Below the pieces are notes generated by a model. It was not told the origin of the DNA, did no database searches, and saw nothing but the letters and a program-made list of their open reading frames with translations. The translations under genes and the position numbers were made by a program. A stretch of 64,000 bases of DNA, from contig NZ_ANMR01000012.1 in the NCBI RefSeq assembly GCF_000338275.1, forward strand, positions 1 to 64,000, in the 5' to 3' direction. This stretch comes from Staphylococcus xylosus NJ. Lineage in GTDB: Bacteria; Bacillota; Bacilli; Staphylococcales; Staphylococcaceae. Every line of letters starts with the position of its first letter. Positions within the stretch are counted from its first letter, which is position 1. Positions 18,415 to 26,533 of the stretch are shown in pieces.

Positions 18415-19371
18415 TTAATTAACTACGTATTTAGGTTTATTGTTAGTCAATTTACTAACTGTATCATTTGCAACAATCTTAGACATCATATCTCGAGATT
18501 CAAATGTTGCATTACCAATATGTGGTGTTAGTACAACATTGTCCAATTTTTTAAGTTCATCATTGATCTCTGGTTCGAATTCAAAAACGTCTAATGCTGC
18601 GCCTTCAATTTCTTTATCTTTTAAAGCTTGTACTAAGGCTTGTTCATGGACAATAGGCCCTCTTGATGCATTAATAAGGTAACTTGTTGGTTTCATCATT
18701 TCGAATTGCTCAGTGTCAATCTGATGGTGCATGTTTGGATTATATGCAGCATTTATTGTTACAAAATCTGCATTTTTTAATAATGTTTCAAAATCTACAT
18801 ATTTGGCGCCTATTTCTCGTTCTCTATCAACTTTTTGATTAGGGCCTGTATAAAGTACATTCATATCAAATGCTTTGGCACGTTTTGCCACTGCACAACC
18901 TATTTCTCCAAGACCGATTATACCAATAGTCTTACCAGAAACTTCTCTACCACGGAAAAATAATGGCGCCCATCCATCAAAACCAGTTGTACGGCATAAT
19001 TTATCTCCTTCTACAATACGTCTTGCAGCTGAGAGTACAAGGCCAAATGTTAATTCGGCTGTTGAGTTAGTTGATGCTTTAGGTGTATTAGTTACATCTA
19101 TATTGCGTTGACGTGCATAATCGCCATCTATATTATTAAAACCTGCACCATAATTCGCAATTATTTTTAAATTACTTGCTGCATCAATCACATCTTTATC
19201 TACATTTGTTGAAAGTAGGCTAATTAATGCATCGGCATCTTTTATACCTTCTTTTAGTGTTTCTTTATCAATAATGCCTTTGCCCTCATACATATCAACT
19301 TCAAAACCTTGATCTTTTAATAAGTTGAGTCCTACCTCTGGAATTGGACCTGCTATATAAACTTTTACCAT
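18415..19371 (-). CDS. D-2-hydroxyacid dehydrogenase
   Basis: A 318-residue NAD-dependent dehydrogenase of the D-isomer-specific 2-hydroxyacid family. Rossmann motif GLGEIGCAVAKRAKAF about residues 149-164, catalytic Arg in NASRGP, catalytic Glu in FEFEPEIN, and catalytic His in TPHIGNAT. All three residues are present. The natural substrate (for example glyoxylate or hydroxypyruvate) cannot be read from sequence. AAGGAAGTG lies upstream of the ATG. It is a single gene, convergent with the monooxygenase. Confidence 0.93.
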   Translation of the reverse strand: MVKVYIAGPIPEVGLNLLKDQGFEVDMYEGKGIIDKETLKEGIKDADALISLLSTNVDKDVIDAASNLKIIANYGAGFNNIDGDYARQRNIDVTNTPKASTNSTAELTFGLVLSAARRIVEGDKLCRTTGFDGWAPLFFRGREVSGKTIGIIGLGEIGCAVAKRAKAFDMNVLYTGPNQKVDREREIGAKYVDFETLLKNADFVTINAAYNPNMHHQIDTEQFEMMKPTSYLINASRGPIVHEQALVQALKDKEIEGAALDVFEFEPEINDELKKLDNVVLTPHIGNATFESRDMMSKIVANDTVSKLTNNKPKYVVN

Positions 19372-19478
19372 GTATAATCACTTCCTTTATATCAAAGTAT
19401 AGTAAATTTCATTGAGTCAAACAAATAAAAGTAATGATTATATAGAAAAATATGAGAGCGTTTTATAATCTGTAAAAT

Positions 19479-19793
19479 TTAGTTTACTAATTTTAATCCA
19501 ACAATGGATAAGATAATGAGACCAATAAAGAAAATGCGCTTTATACTTTTAGATTCATTATAGATGAGCATACCAACTAAAGTGCCGCCTCCAGTACCAA
19601 TTCCACTCCAAATGGCGTAAGCAGTTCCCATTGGTATATCGTTCATTGCTACTTTAAGTGTGCTAAAACTACAGACAAAAGCGACAGCTAAGAGTATGAC
19701 TAACCATTTCTTTTTAGTTCGTGCAATTTCATTTAAAATAACAACGCCGATGACTTCTAATAGTCCTGCGATAAATAATATAAACCAAGCCAT
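19479..19793 (-). CDS. SMR transporter subunit, YkkD-like
   Basis: A 104-residue small multidrug resistance family protein with four membrane helices. The conserved membrane Glu is in GLLEVIGVVILNEIA (about residue 13), with GTAYAIWSGIGTGGGTLVG in TM3. Sequence resembles Bacillus YkkD. It overlaps its partner gene by one base (TGATG), so the two are probably a heterodimeric pair; these export guanidinium or small cations in relatives. Confidence 0.88.
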   Translation of the reverse strand: MAWFILFIAGLLEVIGVVILNEIARTKKKWLVILLAVAFVCSFSTLKVAMNDIPMGTAYAIWSGIGTGGGTLVGMLIYNESKSIKRIFFIGLIILSIVGLKLVN

Positions 19794-20113
19794 CAGCTTT
19801 CAGCCTCCTCTGTTGATAATTTTAATCCAATAATACCAACAACTAATAAAATGATTAAGCCGACTTTTAAAAAGTTAAATGGGTCACCCAAAAAGATCAT
19901 ATCTACTGCTACAGTTCCAACTGCGCCAATACCAACAAAGACAGCATAAACTGTCCCAACTGGAAGGTATTTACAAGCGGAAATAACTAGGAAGAAACTA
20001 ATTATAATCACGATGATTGTACTAGCCCAACTAAGTAAAGAATCAGCAGCATTTAGTCCTGTTACCCACAATATTTCAATTAGTCCGGCTAAAATAACTT
20101 TAAACCACTGCAT
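19793..20113 (-). CDS. SMR transporter subunit, YkkC-like
   Basis: A 106-residue SMR family protein, first gene of the pair. Four helices; conserved Glu in GLIEILWVTGLNAAD (about residue 13) and PVGTVYAVFVGIGAVGTV in TM3. It resembles Bacillus YkkC, whose gene is controlled by a guanidine riboswitch; I saw no such structure here. AAAGGAGG precedes the ATG at 20113. Substrate inferred from family only. Confidence 0.88.
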   Translation of the reverse strand: MQWFKVILAGLIEILWVTGLNAADSLLSWASTIIVIIISFFLVISACKYLPVGTVYAVFVGIGAVGTVAVDMIFLGDPFNFLKVGLIILLVVGIIGLKLSTEEAES

Positions 20114-20365
20114 AAATTGTGCCTCCTTTTATCACTAAACTATTCTATTTTCTCAAATAATATATAAGAATTCAATGTTATTAATTGTATAAAAGTTATA
20201 GTGATTTTCTATTAATTTTAATATAAAGAGAAACTAATAGAAAAATGAGGGATAAAAAATCAAATCTAGATATTAATATATGAATGACAAGGAGTATGAG
20301 GTTAGAAAAGTTTAATAAGCATTTAATTGAAGTTAATCTGTAGAACACTGATAATTTTCATAAAA

Positions 20366-20432
20366 GGAACACCTGAGCTAAGGCTCATGTGTAAGAACCA
20401 CTAATTTTCATTTATGAAAATTAGTGGTTCTT
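20366..20432 (-). repeat. Single composite double-hairpin repeat
   Basis: Read on the minus strand: a perfect 19-base-arm hairpin (AGAACCACTAATTTTCAT and its complement, 20393-20432), then ACACATGAG-N6-CTCAGGTGT and TTCC (20366-20392). The second half is the core of the 50-bp tandem unit at 1834-2083, and the AGAACCACT/AGTGGTTCT arms also occur there. Intergenic, between the CHAP gene and the SMR operon. Confidence 0.85.
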
Positions 20433-20439
20433 TAAAAAA

Positions 20440-20469
20440 AGTCCGAGACATATGTTTATGTCCCGGACT
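20440..20469 (-). terminator. Terminator of the CHAP protein gene
   Basis: AGTCCGAGACATA at 20440-20452 pairs with TATGTCCCGGACT at 20457-20469 with one mismatch, followed on the minus strand by TTTTTTTAAA. Similar GTCC/GGGACA hairpins end other genes in the window (28025, 54630 and 62345). Confidence 0.88.
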
Positions 20470-20549
20470 CAATAGGGTATTTTCTATAAATAAGTTGAAT
20501 TAAAATTACTTATAGTAAATAACAATATTTATTATTGTGTAACTATAGA

Positions 20550-21011
20550 TTAGTTTACGTGGATATAGTTATAAGAGCTTGCTTCACCAGCTGAAATTGT
20601 ACGTTCGCTTACTGAATAAGGTCCACCATTATAGTTCATTTCTGATACTGTAACAGAGCCGTCACTACCAACGCTTTCAACGTAAGCCACGTGACCCATT
20701 GGACCTGAACCTGATTGTAAGATTGAACCAGCTTCTGGATTGTTATCTACTGCATAACCTGCAGAAGAAGCAGCAGAAGCCCAGTTATTCGCATTTCCCC
20801 AAGTAGAACCAATACCTCCACCTACTTTGTCGAATACATACCAAGTACATTGTCCTGCTGTATATAAGTTAGCGCTTGAATGATTTGATTGTGTAGTTTC
20901 ATTTGTTTGTTGTGTTTGTTCAGCTGCATCAGCTTCGCTTCCGTGATCTAATCCTACGATTGCTGCGCCAATACCTGCTGTTAATGTTGTAGCTGTAACT
21001 AATTTTTTCAT
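20550..21011 (-). CDS. SsaA-like secreted CHAP amidase
   Basis: A 153-residue exported protein: signal peptide with cleavage near residue 29 (GSEADA-AEQ), a short Gln/Thr/Ser linker, then a CHAP domain (about residues 48-153) with catalytic Cys55 ([11 protein letters not shown]) and His107 (MGHVAYVE). CHAP proteins of this type hydrolyse peptidoglycan cross-links. It is a short-linker paralog of the SsaA at 25310. The WalR box upstream puts it in the essential WalKR cell-wall regulon (inference). TGGGAGGATTT precedes the ATG. Confidence 0.92.
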   Translation of the reverse strand: MKKLVTATTLTAGIGAAIVGLDHGSEADAAEQTQQTNETTQSNHSSANLYTAGQCTWYVFDKVGGGIGSTWGNANNWASAASSAGYAVDNNPEAGSILQSGSGPMGHVAYVESVGSDGSVTVSEMNYNGGPYSVSERTISAGEASSYNYIHVN

Positions 21012-21140
21012 AATTAATAAATCCTCCCAGAGATTTTAAAAAGTTTATATTTTAGCTTAAATGCTTATCTTTAAATTTTTTTTCGCTTTGCTTTCAACGA
21101 CAAGTAATACTCTAACAGATGAATCAAGCTTTGTGTGGAA

Positions 21141-21157
21141 TGTTACGCTTTTGTAAA
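21141..21157 (+). promoter_or_regulatory. WalR binding site
   Basis: TGTTAC-N5-TGTAAA fits the WalR (YycF) consensus TGTWAH-N5-TGTWAH at every position. It lies 130 bases upstream of the CHAP gene start on the other strand. The flanking words (ACGACAAG-AATACT) recur before the SsaA gene at 26.1 kb. Confidence 0.8.
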
Positions 21158-21167
21158 ACAATTAAAA

Positions 21168-21215
21168 AAACCTCACATATCGTTGTAATAAACGAGATGT
21201 AAGGTTACAAAATCG
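21168..21215 (-). terminator. Terminator of the DUF4870 gene
   Basis: On the minus strand AACCTTACATCTCGTT, a short loop and AACGATATGTGAGGTT (14 of 16 pairs) are followed by TTTTTT. Confidence 0.8.
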
Positions 21216-21332
21216 TATCGAACCGTAATATTTCAAAAACGGTGATATTATAAGGTTTTTGTTATGAATTTAAAATACACTTCGACGTTATTGTTACATT
21301 CATTGTAAAAAGTCACAAAATTGTGATTCAAA

Positions 21333-21704
21333 TTATTTGAAGAATCTAATGGATAAGGGTGGTAAATAATCTTCACCATTATATGCTTTTACAGCTGCTA
21401 CAATTGTGAAAATGAAATTTAAAAGTACAAGTATAGGAAGAATGATAATTCCTATAATAATAAATATAGCGATTGTAGCAACCGTTATCCAAATTAAGTA
21501 AGAAAGTAAAAAGTTCAAGTAATTCTTGCCAGCTCTATCTACAAACGGTGATTCATCCCGTTTAATTAGCCAAATAATTAATGGTGCAATTAAAGATGTA
21601 AAGAAACTTAATACATAGATAAGTGTTGCCATTAATCTAGCATCCGCATCTGGCTCTTGATTCCCATATGTGTTTGAAACCTGTTCGTCTAAATGTGTTG
21701 TCAT
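21333..21704 (-). CDS. DUF4870 family membrane protein
   Basis: A 123-residue membrane protein of the DUF4870/Tic20-like type, with about three helices (residues 25-45, 61-80 and 82-108) and the typical SPFVDRAGKNYLNFLLSY motif between the first two. Function unknown. The ATG at 21704 is chosen because AAGGAG is 11 bases before it; a TTG at 21713 would be too close. Its terminator overlaps the region leading to the CHAP promoter. Confidence 0.8.
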   Translation of the reverse strand: MTTHLDEQVSNTYGNQEPDADARLMATLIYVLSFFTSLIAPLIIWLIKRDESPFVDRAGKNYLNFLLSYLIWITVATIAIFIIIGIIILPILVLLNFIFTIVAAVKAYNGEDYLPPLSIRFFK

Positions 21705-21974
21705 AAGTAACAAATCTCCTTTACTTTAATATAATCATATCAAATCTAAGTGTACTTAAGTATGTAATTAAAATAATTCAAAAACTTTTAAAATATACCT
21801 ATTTTGATATGACATTAGTTGTTAAAATATAGCAATGTCACTATAGATACTTACTTATGTTATAGCCATAAAATTAAGTTGTAAACCAGTGTTTATTCAA
21901 TTTCTTATTAGGCTATAGTTCAAAGTAATGATTTAATATTGTACTTAATAATAAATTTGGAAAGAAGGTTGATT

Positions 21975-23045
21975 ATGAAAATTGCTATCGTAGGCTCAGG
22001 GAATGGAGCGGTAACAGCAGCATTAGATATGATTAATAAGGGACATGAAGTGAAGTTATATTGTCGAAATCAATCTATTAATAAATTTGATAAAGCATTG
22101 GAACAAGGTGGATTTACTTTTAACAATGAAGGTGAAGAAAACTTTGTAGCATTTACAGACATTAGTGATGACATGGAATATGTAATTAGTGATGCAGAAG
22201 TCATTCAAGTCATTATACCATCATCATTTATTGAACATTATGCACATACTATGGCTCCTTTTGTGAAAAAAGACCAACTGATTTTCTTCAATATTGCAGC
22301 AGCTATGGGTTCAATAAGATTTATGAATGTTTTAGAGGATATGCACATAGATGTTATGCCTCATTTTGCGGAAGTCAATACACTAACATACGGTACTCGA
22401 GTGAATTTTGAAGAGGCACGTGTAGATTTATCATTGAATGTAAGAAAAGTACATTTTTCAACTTATGATAAAGATTATTTAAGTGATTGTTTCGATAAAA
22501 TTGAAAGACTATATCCATATATTGTAAAAGAAGAAAGTTTATGGAAAACTAATTTAGAAAATGGTAATCCTGAAGTTCATCCAGGTCCAACATTATTAAA
22601 TGTAGGTCGCATCGATTATTCAGATGAATTTGCGTTATATGAAGAAGGCATTACTAAGCACACAGTTAGGTTACTACATGCGGTTGAATTAGAACGTCTA
22701 ACATTAGGTCGTAAATTAGGATTTGAGTTATCTTCGGCAAAGGAAGCACGTATTGAACGTGGTTATTTAGAAAGACAAGATGAAGATGAGCCATTAAATA
22801 GATTGTTTAATACAAGTCCAGTATTTTCACAAATTAAGGGACCAAATCATGTCAAAAATCGTTATTTAACAGAAGACATTGCCTATGGCCTCGTATTGTG
22901 GTCTAGTCTTGGACGTGAGATTGACGTTCCAACACCGAATATTGATGCAATCATAGTAATTGCTTCAACTATTTTAGAGCGCGATTTCTTTGAAGAAGGA
23001 CTGACGATAGACGAATTAGGGAAAGATAAGTTAGGGCTTGATTAA
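21975..23045 (+). CDS. NAD/NADP octopine/nopaline dehydrogenase family protein
   Basis: A 356-residue enzyme with an N-terminal Rossmann fold (MKIAIVGSGNGAVTAALDM, GxGxxx motif) and a C-terminal opine dehydrogenase domain containing the conserved catalytic-type HPGPTLLNVGRI segment (His in NPEVHPGP, about residue 204). Opine dehydrogenases reductively condense an amino acid with a keto acid. It differs from staphylopine dehydrogenase CntM in context: no nicotianamine-synthase-like or metal-uptake genes are nearby. Substrates unknown. The ATG at 21975 follows AGAAGGTTG. It is directly upstream of an NhaC transporter (28-base gap), the same pair as in S. aureus. Confidence 0.85.
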   Translation: MKIAIVGSGNGAVTAALDMINKGHEVKLYCRNQSINKFDKALEQGGFTFNNEGEENFVAFTDISDDMEYVISDAEVIQVIIPSSFIEHYAHTMAPFVKKDQLIFFNIAAAMGSIRFMNVLEDMHIDVMPHFAEVNTLTYGTRVNFEEARVDLSLNVRKVHFSTYDKDYLSDCFDKIERLYPYIVKEESLWKTNLENGNPEVHPGPTLLNVGRIDYSDEFALYEEGITKHTVRLLHAVELERLTLGRKLGFELSSAKEARIERGYLERQDEDEPLNRLFNTSPVFSQIKGPNHVKNRYLTEDIAYGLVLWSSLGREIDVPTPNIDAIIVIASTILERDFFEEGLTIDELGKDKLGLD

Positions 23046-23073
23046 TTAACATAATTAACGAGGGGGATTGCGT

Positions 23074-24471
23074 ATGAAAAGACAACCAACATTTTTAGAG
23101 TCAATCTCAACCATATTAGTAATGATTGTAATCGTAATTACAGGTTTCGTTGTTTTTGAAATTCCGATACAAGCATTGTTGATTCTATCTTCTGCATATG
23201 CAGCTTTGATAGCAAGACGTGTAGGTTTAAAATGGCAAGACTTAGAGGAAGGTATAACGTATCGTTTAGCAACAGCGATGCCTGCAATTTTCATTATTTT
23301 ATCAGTAGGTATTATCGTTGGAACATGGATGTTTTCAGGAACAGTACCTGCATTAATTTACTATGGATTAGAATTGTTAGATCCTAATTTATTTTTAGTA
23401 TCAGCATTTATTATTTGTGCTATTACATCTGTAGCAACTGGTACAGCATGGGGATCAGCATCTACAGCAGGTATTGCATTAATAGCTATTGCTACACAAT
23501 TACATATTCCAGCTGGTATGGCTGCAGGTGCAATTATTGCAGGAGCAGTATTTGGAGATAAAATGTCACCGTTGTCTGATACAACTAATTTAGCTGCATT
23601 AGTTACAAAAGTGAATATATTTTCACATATCCGAGCAATGGTCTGGACGACAGTTCCTGCTTCGATTATAGGACTTATAGTTTGGTATATTGCTGGAAGA
23701 CAATTTGGTGGCAATACGAATACATCAAATGTTAATGCATTACTTAATGAACTATCGCAAATTTATAATATTAATATTTTCGTTTGGTTGCCATTAATCA
23801 TTATTATCATATGTTTATTGATAAAAATATCAACAGTACCAGCAATGCTTATTTCGAGTTTAAGTGCCATTATTGTTGGTGTGTTCAATAATGGGTTTAA
23901 CGTGGTTGACGGATTCAAAGCAACATTTGACGGATTCAATAAAGGAATGGTGTCATCAAGTAATGGAGAATTAACTGATAGAGCGATTGGCTTAATTGAA
24001 CAGGGCGGTATAATGAGCATGACTGAAATTGTCGTTACTATTTTTTGTGGTTATGCTTTTGCTGGTATTGTTGAAAAAGCCGGTTGTTTAGATGTAATAC
24101 TTAATAAAATTTCTAAAAACATCAATTCTGTTGGTCAGTTAATACTAGCTACAGTACTTGGCGGAATTATGATGGTTCTTGCAGCAGGAGTGGCTTCTGT
24201 TGTAATTATTATGGTAGGTGTATTGTTGTTGGAAATGTATAATAAAATGGGATTAGATCGTACTAATTTATCTAGAACACTTGAAGATTCTGGTACTATG
24301 ATTATTCCATTAATTCCATGGGGAACGTCAGGCATTTATTATACTCAACAGTTAGGAGTGACTGTAGATCAATTCTTTATATGGACAGTTCCATGTTATT
24401 TATGTATAGTTTTTGCACTATTTTATGGTTTTAGCGGTATTGGTATTAAAAAAATAAAAACTACAGAATGA
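23074..24471 (+). CDS. nhaC: NhaC family Na+/H+ antiporter-like transporter
   Basis: A 465-residue, roughly 11-12 helix membrane protein of the NhaC family. Family hallmarks: GTAWGSASTAGIALI, GAVFGDKMSPLSDTTNLA (about residues 160-180) and SGTMIIPLIPWGTSG. NhaC members exchange Na+ for H+ or, in MleN, for organic acids. ATG at 23074 follows AGGGGGAT; a TTG at 23068 overlaps it. Operon with the opine-dehydrogenase-like gene suggests transport of an opine-like or organic acid substrate, which is only an inference. Confidence 0.88.
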   Translation: MKRQPTFLESISTILVMIVIVITGFVVFEIPIQALLILSSAYAALIARRVGLKWQDLEEGITYRLATAMPAIFIILSVGIIVGTWMFSGTVPALIYYGLELLDPNLFLVSAFIICAITSVATGTAWGSASTAGIALIAIATQLHIPAGMAAGAIIAGAVFGDKMSPLSDTTNLAALVTKVNIFSHIRAMVWTTVPASIIGLIVWYIAGRQFGGNTNTSNVNALLNELSQIYNINIFVWLPLIIIIICLLIKISTVPAMLISSLSAIIVGVFNNGFNVVDGFKATFDGFNKGMVSSSNGELTDRAIGLIEQGGIMSMTEIVVTIFCGYAFAGIVEKAGCLDVILNKISKNINSVGQLILATVLGGIMMVLAAGVASVVIIMVGVLLLEMYNKMGLDRTNLSRTLEDSGTMIIPLIPWGTSGIYYTQQLGVTVDQFFIWTVPCYLCIVFALFYGFSGIGIKKIKTTE

Positions 24472-25260
24472 GGGTTTTATAAAAAATTCTAAAACAAGCA
24501 AGATGGTTAGAATTTTTAATATTTGAATAGCAGAATGCTAAAGAAACTGGGGTAAATTTAATCGTCCAGCCTTAAATATTATAAAAGCATGAACATCAAG
24601 CTTAGTTGAACTCTTTTAGAATTTTCGACATTAGTGATTTTTACTGTGATAGAAAGACGAAATTTTTAAAATAAATTTTATTTCTGTCTCGCTACTTTAT
24701 ACTTACTCTTTCTTTATTCTGCGTAGTTAATTATTAATTAGAGTGATATTTCGCTATATTTATAGGTAGAACTTTTAACTATTATTCATATATAAATTTC
24801 AGAGTAGAAGTTTAAAAAAATATAAACAGGATATATATAACTATGAATGAGATGAATCTTTGTTATACATAGTAATAATTGTAGCGATATTACTATTAGA
24901 CATTGAAACTCATCAATATTTCAATATAGATAAAAATTGTTAAATATACTTCCGTTATCTATTGTATAATCGGTTTTGTTTTGTATATTGTAGCGATATT
25001 ACATGACAAAATCGATTGATTAATGTAGCTAAGAATTTTAGTTGTTATGAAAATTACGATATGACATTTAAGTGCATCACTTAAGTAATAACTTTCTATC
25101 ACGATAGCATAGATTAAATTATTCCTTTACTTAATAGATAAGCTTGAAAGAGGAAGTAATAAATATAAATACAGTATGACATTGGTTAAGATAATCTCTA
25201 AGTGGATATTATTATCAATAACTAGTATGTGTAGTTAATATCTTAATTGTTAATATAATA
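24472..25260. other. Long intergenic region with repeats and hairpins
   Basis: Nearly 800 bases without a credible gene. Contains the second copy of the dispersed GACGAAAT/ATTTCTGTCTCGCT hairpin element (about 24650-24697), two direct 16-base repeats (ATTGTAGCGATATTAC at 24878-24893 and 24987-25002), and an inverted repeat AATCGGTTTTGT / ACAAAATCGATT (24968-25017) enclosing the second of them. The rest is AT-rich. It could hold a small RNA; no promoter and terminator pair was found. Confidence 0.6.
24650..24697 (+). repeat. Dispersed staphylococcal hairpin repeat, copy 2
   Basis: GAAAGACGAAATTTTT followed by ATAAATTTTATTTCTGTCTCGCTAC. Over 40 bases it closely matches 2163-2207, including the TTTCTGTCTCGCT word. 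It follows the nhaC gene by about 180 bases. Confidence 0.7.
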
Positions 25261-25299
25261 AAAAAGACCAAACGCTAATAATAGCGTTTGGTCTTTTTT
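25261..25299 (-). terminator. Terminator of ssaA
   Basis: AAAAGACCAAACGCTA and TAGCGTTTGGTCTTTT form a perfect 16-base stem with a four-base loop, ending 11 bases from the ssaA stop. Confidence 0.92.
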
Positions 25300-25309
25300 G
25301 TATCACTAA

Positions 25310-26053
25310 TTAGTGAATATAATTATAACCTGAAGCTTCGCTTGCAGAGATAGTACGTGAAGTTACAACACCAGCGCCTTGGCCGTAGTTCATTTCAGAA
25401 ACGTTGATTGAACCGTCGCTGTTAACATTTTCAACGTATGCAACATGTCCCATAGCACCTGTTGAAGATTGTAAGATTGAACCTTGTGAAGGGTTGTTGT
25501 TTACTGTATAACCTGAAGCTGCTGCTGCGCTAGCCCAGTTATTAGCATTACCCCAAGTAGAACCGATTTTACCGCCAACTTTATCGTATACATAGTATGT
25601 ACATTGTCCAGCAGTATATAGGTTGTTTGAAGAACCTGAAGTACTTGAAATTGAGTTTGAAGAACTTGATGGTGCACTAGTTGTACTAACTTTAACATTG
25701 CTGCTTGAAGTTGAGTGTGAAACTGCGCCACTTCCACCAGTACCTTGGTTGTTTGCTGTATATGATTGAGTTGAGTTCGTGTTGCTTGTAGCATATGAAC
25801 TATTGTTATTGTAGTTATTGTAGCTATAACCACTGTTTGAGTGACCTTGGTCTGCTTGACTTGGGTTCCAGTTACCTTGCCAAGTGTAGTTGTAGTTACC
25901 TTGTTGATCTATTGTATAAGAATAGCTATATGAAGTAGGGTCATTTGGATTATACCCACCGTTATTGTTTTCTGCTGCGTCTGCTTCGTGTTGAGCTAAA
26001 CCAAAAGTAGCGATTCCTGCAGTAGCGATTGTAGCTGTAGCGATTTTTTTCAT
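25310..26053 (-). CDS. ssaA: Staphylococcal secretory antigen SsaA (CHAP amidase)
   Basis: A 247-residue secreted peptidoglycan hydrolase. Signal peptide to about residue 26 (HEADA-AEN), then a Tyr/Asn/Ser/Gln-rich low-complexity region (about 30-140) with Y-N-Y and poly-Ser tracts, then a CHAP domain (about 144-247) with Cys151 ([11 protein letters not shown]) and His203 (MGHVAYVE). The domain is about 75% identical to that of the 20550 paralog, while the linkers differ completely. Orthologous position to SsaA in S. aureus, upstream of sarR. AGGAGGAT precedes the ATG. A perfect WalR box lies upstream. Confidence 0.93.
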   Translation of the reverse strand: MKKIATATIATAGIATFGLAQHEADAAENNNGGYNPNDPTSYSYSYTIDQQGNYNYTWQGNWNPSQADQGHSNSGYSYNNYNNNSSYATSNTNSTQSYTANNQGTGGSGAVSHSTSSSNVKVSTTSAPSSSSNSISSTSGSSNNLYTAGQCTYYVYDKVGGKIGSTWGNANNWASAAAASGYTVNNNPSQGSILQSSTGAMGHVAYVENVNSDGSINVSEMNYGQGAGVVTSRTISASEASGYNYIH

Positions 26054-26533
26054 TGTTAAATATCCTCCTAAGAATTGTAAATAAATATATCCCAGTCTCT
26101 AAACGACAATTTTTATAATTTTTTAATTCGCTGTTTTAACGACAAGCAATACTTTATCAGAAAAACTTACGTTTGTGTGGGTTGTTATCATTTTGTAATT
26201 TAGTTCTAATAATGTATCGATTTATGTAATAAAAGAAATATAAAACTTATGCGTTTAAACGGCGTTGTTATAGCTTTTTAAATTTAAAAGGTGTAACATT
26301 GCACTACGCTTTATTACAACGATGTAAAATAACAGAAAATTTGAAACACTAAAAAACAGGGGGATTTAATATTTAAAAAATAAATTATTACTCGTACAAA
26401 GTGTAATGATTTACATTATTTAAGTTAAGTAAATTAATATTTTATTTACTATTCAAGCAACGATATTGACACCTTATAGAGAAGATATTAATATAGTAGT
26501 ATAAAAATTATACTTATATTGTGAGGTGAATAA
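26054..26533. other. Divergent promoter region of ssaA and the monooxygenase
   Basis: 480 bases between divergent genes. Contains the WalR box at 26183 and ssaA leader words shared with 21.1 kb. Toward the plus strand gene there is a good promoter: TTGACA at 26466-26471, a 17-base spacer and TAATAT at 26489-26494. The middle is AT-rich with several ATGTAA words and no gene. Confidence 0.6.
26183..26199 (+). promoter_or_regulatory. WalR binding site upstream of ssaA
   Basis: TGTTAT-N5-TGTAAT matches TGTWAH-N5-TGTWAH completely. It is 130 bases from the ssaA start, the same distance as the site before the paralog at 20550. WalR control of ssaA is established in S. aureus. Confidence 0.82.

Noticed and set aside
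20114..20300. Guanidine riboswitch before the SMR pair
   Set aside because: No conserved ACGG-type loops or pairing pattern of guanidine riboswitches was seen; the region is short and AT-rich.
21975..23045. Staphylopine dehydrogenase CntM
   Set aside because: There are no CntK, CntL or CntABCDF homologs next to it, and S. aureus carries a separate ortholog at this position besides its cnt operon.
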